NCBI GenBank assembly: GCA_905236545.1
Contig: CAJOQO010000066.1
Coordinates: forward strand, 1 to 10,121
DNA: 10,121 nt
Direction: 5' to 3'
From: an uncultured Lachnospiraceae bacterium
GTDB taxonomy: Bacteria > Bacillota > Clostridia > Lachnospirales > Lachnospiraceae
The number at the start of each line of letters is the position of its first letter. Positions within the stretch are counted from its first letter, which is position 1. Made by a program: the position numbers and the translations under genes. The notes beneath the pieces were generated by a model. The model was not told the origin of the DNA and ran no database searches. It saw nothing but the letters and a program-made list of their open reading frames with translations. Positions 5,986-10,121 of the stretch are shown one piece after another.

Positions 5986-7926
5986 TTACTCCACCGTCGT
6001 CATCGCAGGTGTGATACGTCCCTGCAGCTCAACCTTCTCTCTCGCGTCATCCGTCAGCTCCCAGCTGGCGGGGATGGAACCGATCACCCCGTCTGCCAGA
6101 TAATCCATCATGATGATCTCCTCCGGCGTCAGCGACTGATCCTTCCGGCCGGCAACAGACCCGTCCTGCCTGAGGAACTGCCCCCGGAACGGATTGAAAT
6201 AGTCCGCGTACATCTGACTTTTGATGATATTCGTCAGGGTTTCGATCCCGCGTGGCAGCTCATCCGATGTGATCAGATCGATCACTCCGCCGGAGATCCC
6301 CCACCAGTAATTGATCGCGCTCTTCTGCTTCGCCTGCCTGTCATTGTCCCAGTTGCCCTGCAGGAAGTCCCGGATGATCCGCTCATAGAACCGCCCCCAG
6401 TTCCAGATCGGCGTAGCGAGTCTCTGCATCAGCCCGTTTCCGGTCATATACAGGCCGTAGCTGCGGTCCCTGGACGCCGGCGTGATCATATCCGAGTCCG
6501 AAACAACACAGATCTTTTCCCGGTCCAGAAGATCCCTGAGCGGCTCCGTATCGGTCTGGCTCATCCAGTGCAGATACACCTTCGCGCGCGGGTTCGTCAT
6601 CTGCGCTCCAAGCGCAAACGCGTTGATATCGGCGATGCTGCCATAGTTCGGAAGAGGCGCCTGATAGGCGATCCTGTCATTCGGCGTCATGGCCCCCGCG
6701 ATCATTCCGCACAGATACTTTGCCTCATACAGCCTTCCGAAATAAGTCCGGAGCGTCCGGTAAGGCTGCCCCACGGAGCAATTGAGGATCTTCACCCCGG
6801 GATGCTCGATGGACGCCTTCAGGCTTGCCGCAAGGAACCGGGTGCTTGTGGTGAAGATCATATGGAATCCTGAATCGATCACGAATTCGATCAGTTCGGA
6901 GATATCCGAGCTTGACTCCTTCAGGAAAAATGCCTCCGTATAGATCTTGTCCCCGAATACCTGGTCAAGATGCATGCGTCCAAGCTCATGCGTATAGGAC
7001 CAGCTGGACATCTCAACCGGGCGGTCATGGATAAAGGCAACCTTCAGCTGGCGGACCATCTGCAGGCCGAAGAACCTGGTGAAGATGCTTCCCCCGGTCT
7101 CCTGGGACGGCCGGAACACCACCGAATCATTCGTTTTTGTGCCGCCGGATACGGATGAGATATCTTCCCAGATCCTGGCCACATCCGACTTCATCTCATC
7201 GGTACTCTTTCCCAGCACTTCCCTGTACGGATACAGAGACAGGTAAAAAAGAAGCGCGTCGCCTGCAGTCCCGGGAAGCGTATCGCCGCCCTTCGCCTCA
7301 TAGATCCTGGAAAAACGGTTGTAGAGAGAACGGAAGTCCATCTTCTCATCATCCGTCCATTTTTCACCGCTTTTTTTGCCGACCGCCTCCGTCAGCTGCT
7401 CATAGCTTCCCCTCTTGGAGAAAAAGAGATAATTGATCTGGGAGTCCTTGTAAAATGACATGAACTCATAATAGATCCTGTTTTCCTCTGTCTCGGCAGG
7501 ATAAGGAACGAGCCTTGTCACGGTTCCCTCGATGGAATCCGCATGGAAATACTTCAGCACACTGACCCGTTTGTTGCCTTCCAGCACATAAAAGCGGTTC
7601 ATGTACTCATAAGCGACGATCGGATCTCCAACCCCCTGATCCAGGTGATAGGCGACGACGCCGGTCCATTTCCGGGCGAATTCACTGTTTTCCGGCATGA
7701 GGGGCATATAGTTGGAGGCAAAAGAAGTCTTTCTTCCTACGGTCTTGGTGCCGACGATCTGTTCCAGGGGAATGCTCACGAGCCCCAGCGGTTCTTCCGA
7801 CAGGATGCTGCGGCTGTCAACGATCTCGTCCAGCGCGGGCAGATAAGGGTACTCGCCTCTGCCGACTGCCTTGCGGTAAGCCGCCTTCCCGCTTTTCTGA
7901 GCCTTGATATAGTCCTCAGATGCCAT
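5986..7926 (-). CDS. ParB/sulfiredoxin-like domain fused to a BMP-type ligand-binding domain, cytoplasmic
   Basis: This 646-residue protein has at least two parts. Residues about 49-140 look like a ParB/sulfiredoxin-fold domain: [12 protein letters not shown], then [25 protein letters not shown], the latter like the 'V..G..R..A' core of ParB-like domains. Residues about 145-285 are a mostly helical, unassigned region. Residues about 292-600 resemble the BMP/PnrA/Med periplasmic-binding-protein fold: [17 protein letters not shown] (309-317), [11 protein letters not shown] (354-364), [15 protein letters not shown] (399-413), [21 protein letters not shown] (434-454). There is no signal peptide, lipobox or membrane segment, so it should act in the cytoplasm, unlike BMP lipoproteins that feed nucleoside transporters. 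Bacillus Med is a known BMP-type regulator. A small-molecule-responsive regulator or enzyme is my inference. It overlaps icd by 11 nt and abuts the phosphoesterase gene. Confidence 0.78.
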   Translation of the reverse strand: MASEDYIKAQKSGKAAYRKAVGRGEYPYLPALDEIVDSRSILSEEPLGLVSIPLEQIVGTKTVGRKTSFASNYMPLMPENSEFARKWTGVVAYHLDQGVGDPIVAYEYMNRFYVLEGNKRVSVLKYFHADSIEGTVTRLVPYPAETEENRIYYEFMSFYKDSQINYLFFSKRGSYEQLTEAVGKKSGEKWTDDEKMDFRSLYNRFSRIYEAKGGDTLPGTAGDALLFYLSLYPYREVLGKSTDEMKSDVARIWEDISSVSGGTKTNDSVVFRPSQETGGSIFTRFFGLQMVRQLKVAFIHDRPVEMSSWSYTHELGRMHLDQVFGDKIYTEAFFLKESSSDISELIEFVIDSGFHMIFTTSTRFLAASLKASIEHPGVKILNCSVGQPYRTLRTYFGRLYEAKYLCGMIAGAMTPNDRIAYQAPLPNYGSIADINAFALGAQMTNPRAKVYLHWMSQTDTEPLRDLLDREKICVVSDSDMITPASRDRSYGLYMTGNGLMQRLATPIWNWGRFYERIIRDFLQGNWDNDRQAKQKSAINYWWGISGGVIDLITSDELPRGIETLTNIIKSQMYADYFNPFRGQFLRQDGSVAGRKDQSLTPEEIIMMDYLADGVIGSIPASWELTDDAREKVELQGRITPAMTTVE

Positions 7927-9133
7927 TCAATTCTTCCTCCAGACGCTTTCTGACCGCGGCGATAAACTCTGAGCTGGTGCATTTTCTGACAGAAGCAAGA
8001 GAAGTAATCAGTGCAAGATCACCCGTCATCTCCCCCTCTTCGATCGTTCTCAGGGTAGCGTGCCCGAGCGCATCCGCGTAGCGCTCCAGATCCTTCAGAC
8101 CGTCCAGCTGGGCACGCTTTTTCAGGGCGCCCGACCACGCGAAGATCGTTGCGACAGAGTTCGTTGAGGTTTCTTCTCCCTTCAGATAACGGTAATAATG
8201 TCTCTGAACCGTTCCGTGGGCGGCTTCGTACTCATACTTCCCGTCCGGATTCACAAGAACGCTTGTCATCATCGCGAGGGATCCGAAGGCAGAGGAAAGC
8301 ATGTCGCTCATAACATCGCCGTCATAATTCTTGCATGCCCAGATGAACCCGCCTTCGCTCTTCATGACTCTCGCCACCGCGTCATCGATCAGCGTATAGA
8401 AATAGCGGATCTTCGCCTTCTCAAATCTTTCCTCGTATTCTTCCCGGAAAATGCGCTCAAAGATCTCCCGGAATCTTGCGTCATATTTTTTCGAGATGGT
8501 GTCCTTTGAGGCAAACCAGATATCCTGCCCGGCGTCAAGCGCGTATTCAAAGCAGCTGCGGGCAAAGCTTTCGATCGAACGGTCCAGGTTGTGCCATCCC
8601 TGCAGGATGCCCGGGCCATCCATCTCCTGGATCAGCTCTCTGATCTGTGTCCCGTCCGCGCCGGTGAATACCAGCTCCGCCTTTCCCGGGCCGGGGACAA
8701 CAATTTCCGTATTCTTATAGATATCTCCGTAGGCGTGTCTCGCGATCGTGATCGGTTTCTTCCAGGTGCGGACATTCGGTTCTATTCCGCGCACGACGAT
8801 CGGGCAGCGGAACACGGTTCCATCCATGATCGCCCGGATCGTTCCGTTCGGACTTTTCCACATCTGCTTCAGTCCGTATTCCCTGACACGGTCCGCGTTC
8901 GGCGTGATCGTGGCGCATTTGACCGCGACCCCCAGCCGCAGGGCTGCATGTGCCGCCTCAACCGTTATCCGGTCATCCGTCTCGTCCCTTTTTTTCAGTC
9001 CAAGATCATAGTATTCTGTCTTCAGATCCACATACGGAAGGATCAGTTCCTCCTTGATCATCTTCCACAGAATACGGGTCATCTCATCGCCGTCCATCTC
9101 GACAAGCGGAGTCGTCATCTTTATCTTATCCAA
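7916..9133 (-). CDS. icd: NADP-dependent isocitrate dehydrogenase, eukaryote-like type
   Basis: This 405-residue cytoplasmic enzyme converts isocitrate to 2-oxoglutarate and CO2 with NADPH formation, feeding glutamate synthesis in organisms with an incomplete TCA cycle. It aligns by eye along its whole length with human IDH1-type enzymes, not with E. coli Icd. Key parts are MDGDEMTRI (13-21), KSPNGTIR (93-100, substrate Ser94), ARHAYGD (131-137, Arg132), LIDDAVAR (248-255) and YDGDVMSD (270-277) with metal-binding Asp, and [12 protein letters not shown] (304-315), whose Arg311-His312 are the NADP-selective pair. The reading frame starts with TTG at 9133 ([18 protein letters not shown]), which matches the N-terminus common in clostridial relatives. 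An ATG at 9118 is the alternative and loses five residues. AAGGA lies about 13 nt before the TTG, a loose spacing. icd leads the operon with the ParB-BMP and phosphoesterase genes. Confidence 0.96.
   Translation of the reverse strand: MDKIKMTTPLVEMDGDEMTRILWKMIKEELILPYVDLKTEYYDLGLKKRDETDDRITVEAAHAALRLGVAVKCATITPNADRVREYGLKQMWKSPNGTIRAIMDGTVFRCPIVVRGIEPNVRTWKKPITIARHAYGDIYKNTEIVVPGPGKAELVFTGADGTQIRELIQEMDGPGILQGWHNLDRSIESFARSCFEYALDAGQDIWFASKDTISKKYDARFREIFERIFREEYEERFEKAKIRYFYTLIDDAVARVMKSEGGFIWACKNYDGDVMSDMLSSAFGSLAMMTSVLVNPDGKYEYEAAHGTVQRHYYRYLKGEETSTNSVATIFAWSGALKKRAQLDGLKDLERYADALGHATLRTIEEGEMTGDLALITSLASVRKCTSSEFIAAVRKRLEEELNGI
7936..7940 (-). promoter_or_regulatory. Ribosome binding site of the ParB-BMP gene, inside icd
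   Basis: GGAGG on the minus strand lies 9 nt before the ATG at 7926 and within the last codons of icd. With the 11-nt overlap this points to translational coupling of the two genes. Confidence 0.8.
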
Positions 9134-9169
9134 TTTTAACAGGCCATCCTTCCAAATAAAACATTGCGG

Positions 9170-9193
9170 AACAGGTCTTAAACCGAACCTGCT
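9170..9193. repeat. Inverted repeat in the icd 5' region
   Basis: AACAGGT (9170-9176) and ACCTGCT (9187-9193) are 7-nt inverted arms (one position pairs only as G-U in RNA) around a 10-nt loop. It lies between the pgsA terminator and icd, where a promoter and operator are expected. I could not find a convincing -35/-10 pair here. A regulator site is possible but weakly supported. Confidence 0.25.
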
Positions 9194-9198
9194 TCATT

Positions 9199-9230
9199 CA
9201 TAAACAGGGGGCAGTTTCTGCCCCCTGTCA
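9199..9230 (-). terminator. Intrinsic terminator after pgsA
   Basis: An 11-bp perfect GC-rich stem (ACAGGGGGCAG at 9204-9214 with CTGCCCCCTGT at 9218-9228) has a 3-nt loop. It lies 7 nt after the pgsA stop on the minus strand. The following T-run is short (TTTA), so the stem is strong but the tail weak. It separates pgsA from the icd operon. Confidence 0.75.
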
Positions 9231-9235
9231 GCTCC

Positions 9236-10121
9236 TTAAATCTGATCACTCAGTACATGACGGTTTGAGAACATATACGTTGCCAGGGAAATCAGCGTAA
9301 GCACAAGGGCGACCCATTTCAGGAACTGGGCGCAGCCTCCAAGGAACCCGCCAAAGTTTCCTATCATCAGGATTGCCATAAGCATCTGGACAACTGTCTT
9401 GATCTTTCCCCAGATATTCGCCGCGATCACGACTCCCTTCTCCGCCGCTACAAGGCGGAAACCGGATATGATGAACTCGCGCGCGATGATGATAATCACG
9501 ATCCAGCTTTCGATCCTGCCCAAGTCGACCAGGCAGATCAGAGCGGAACAAACGAGAAGTTTATCCGCAAGGGGATCCATGAACTTGCCGAAGGTTGTAA
9601 CATAATGGTACTTTCTGGCAATGTATCCGTCTGCCGTATCAGTCAGGGCAGCGAGGATGAAGATGATCATCGCGACGATATTGCCGCCCGGCTTCGGTAC
9701 CCAAAGAAGGAATACGACAAACAGCGGGATCATGCAGATTCTGATGATCGTGAGCTGATTCGGTACGTTCGGACCCGGCTCCCATTCCTTCAGGGAAAAC
9801 TTCTTTTTCGGAGCCTTCTGCTCTCTCGTCTGTTTTTTATCGGAAGCTCTGCTTCCATGATTCTGTGCGGTTCCGCTGTCCTTCCCGGCTCCATCGTTCT
9901 GTACGGCTCCAATTTCCTGAACGCCTCCTGCTGCAGGTTCCGCCTCCTTCCAGGCAGGAGACGAAACGCCGGATGCGCCAGATCCTTCAGCAGAAGACCG
10001 GTCGGCCGGCTCCTGCACAGGTACTTCCGTATACCGTTCGGCCGGCGTTTCAGCCGTACCCGGCCCGGCCGGCGTTTCCGCTTCCCTCTGGCTGAAAGAA
10101 GCATCGTTCGGCTCCGCACGG
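9236..10121 (-). CDS. pgsA: CDP-diacylglycerol-glycerol-3-phosphate 3-phosphatidyltransferase, 5' end outside window
   Basis: The frame is open to the right edge, so this is the last 294 codons of the gene. The C-terminal 175 or so residues are an integral membrane CDP-alcohol phosphatidyltransferase that makes phosphatidylglycerophosphate for phosphatidylglycerol. The domain opens with VPNQLTIIRICMIPLF and has the signature DTADGYIAR, then eight residues, GKFMDPLADK: Asp, Asp-Gly, Ala-Arg, Gly and two Asp in the standard spacing. Several hydrophobic segments follow. Before it lie at least 115 residues of disordered sequence rich in Glu, Pro, Ala, Gly and Ser, with a Lys-rich end (KAPKKKFSLKEW) next to the membrane. 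No internal ATG could start the enzyme domain at its usual N-terminus; the only early candidate is a GTG at 10018, still deep in the extension. The extension could be a cytoplasmic tail or a linker to an upstream domain. Confidence 0.92.
   Translation of the reverse strand, partial: RAEPNDASFSQREAETPAGPGTAETPAERYTEVPVQEPADRSSAEGSGASGVSSPAWKEAEPAAGGVQEIGAVQNDGAGKDSGTAQNHGSRASDKKQTREQKAPKKKFSLKEWEPGPNVPNQLTIIRICMIPLFVVFLLWVPKPGGNIVAMIIFILAALTDTADGYIARKYHYVTTFGKFMDPLADKLLVCSALICLVDLGRIESWIVIIIIAREFIISGFRLVAAEKGVVIAANIWGKIKTVVQMLMAILMIGNFGGFLGGCAQFLKWVALVLTLISLATYMFSNRHVLSDQI
9839..9928 (-). repeat. Five degenerate 18-bp tandem repeats in the pgsA extension
   Basis: The coding frame reads as five hexapeptides each starting with Gly: GGVQEI, GAVQND, GAGKDS, GTAQNH, GSRASD. 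At DNA level most units start with GGA on the minus strand and the middle ones share a core near GGAGCCGTACAGAACGAT. The array lies within the predicted disordered N-terminal extension and may vary in copy number. Confidence 0.6.
10039..10078. repeat. 13-bp direct repeat in the pgsA extension
   Basis: CGGCCGGCGTTTC occurs at 10039-10051 and 10066-10078, a period of 27 bp (nine codons). It encodes a repeated ETPA in the Pro/Ala/Glu-rich part of the extension. Confidence 0.6.

Noticed and set aside
5446..6873. A 475-codon open frame on the plus strand opposite the phosphoesterase and ParB-BMP genes
   Set aside because: Its translation is low-complexity, rich in Arg, Pro and His, with no recognisable domain. 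The opposite strand carries clear conserved proteins; this is an antisense shadow produced by codon bias.

Overview
The window looks like chromosomal DNA from a low-GC-lineage Gram-positive bacterium of the class Clostridia (Bacillota), most likely near the Lachnospiraceae. This is inferred from gene content: Rex beside an ABC-F protein, a eukaryote-like NADP isocitrate dehydrogenase, and a cytoplasmic BMP-type protein. Consensus sigma-A promoters, AGGAGG-type ribosome binding sites and a moderately GC-rich base composition agree with it. Nearly all of the window is coding. No tRNA, rRNA, CRISPR array, insertion sequence or phage gene was seen.

Left block (1-2291, minus strand): rex, then alr, then the first 106 codons of a CNNM/DUF21 (CorC/HlyC-type) membrane protein that runs off the left edge. 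All three read in the same direction from a near-perfect promoter (TTGACA, 17 nt, TAGAAT) upstream of rex. Rex is the NADH-sensing repressor and Alr makes D-alanine for the cell wall.

Centre (2292-5384, plus strand): a divergent promoter region with a duplicated 19-bp element, an ABC-F ATPase with a C-terminal coiled coil, and purC (SAICAR synthetase, long form). purC has a strong AGGAGG site and possible PurR boxes upstream. It ends four bases from a gene on the opposite strand.

Right block (5389-9133, minus strand): a tightly packed operon of icd, a 646-residue protein joining a ParB/sulfiredoxin-like domain to a BMP-type ligand-binding domain without a signal peptide, and a small metallophosphoesterase. 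The junctions are an 11-nt overlap and a zero-nt gap, so the three are probably translationally coupled. The fusion protein is the least understood gene here and the best candidate for unexplored biology. Far right (9236-10121): the 3' part of pgsA, closed by a strong hairpin. Its protein has a disordered, repeat-bearing N-terminal extension that continues past the window edge.

Several proteins differ from near-invariant family motifs at one residue: PurC signature Glu to Gly, ABC-F first Walker B region DEPTNHLD to DEPINHLD, Rex GxGxxG to GxGxxA. These are real in the given bases. Whether they are biology or sequence error cannot be decided here.
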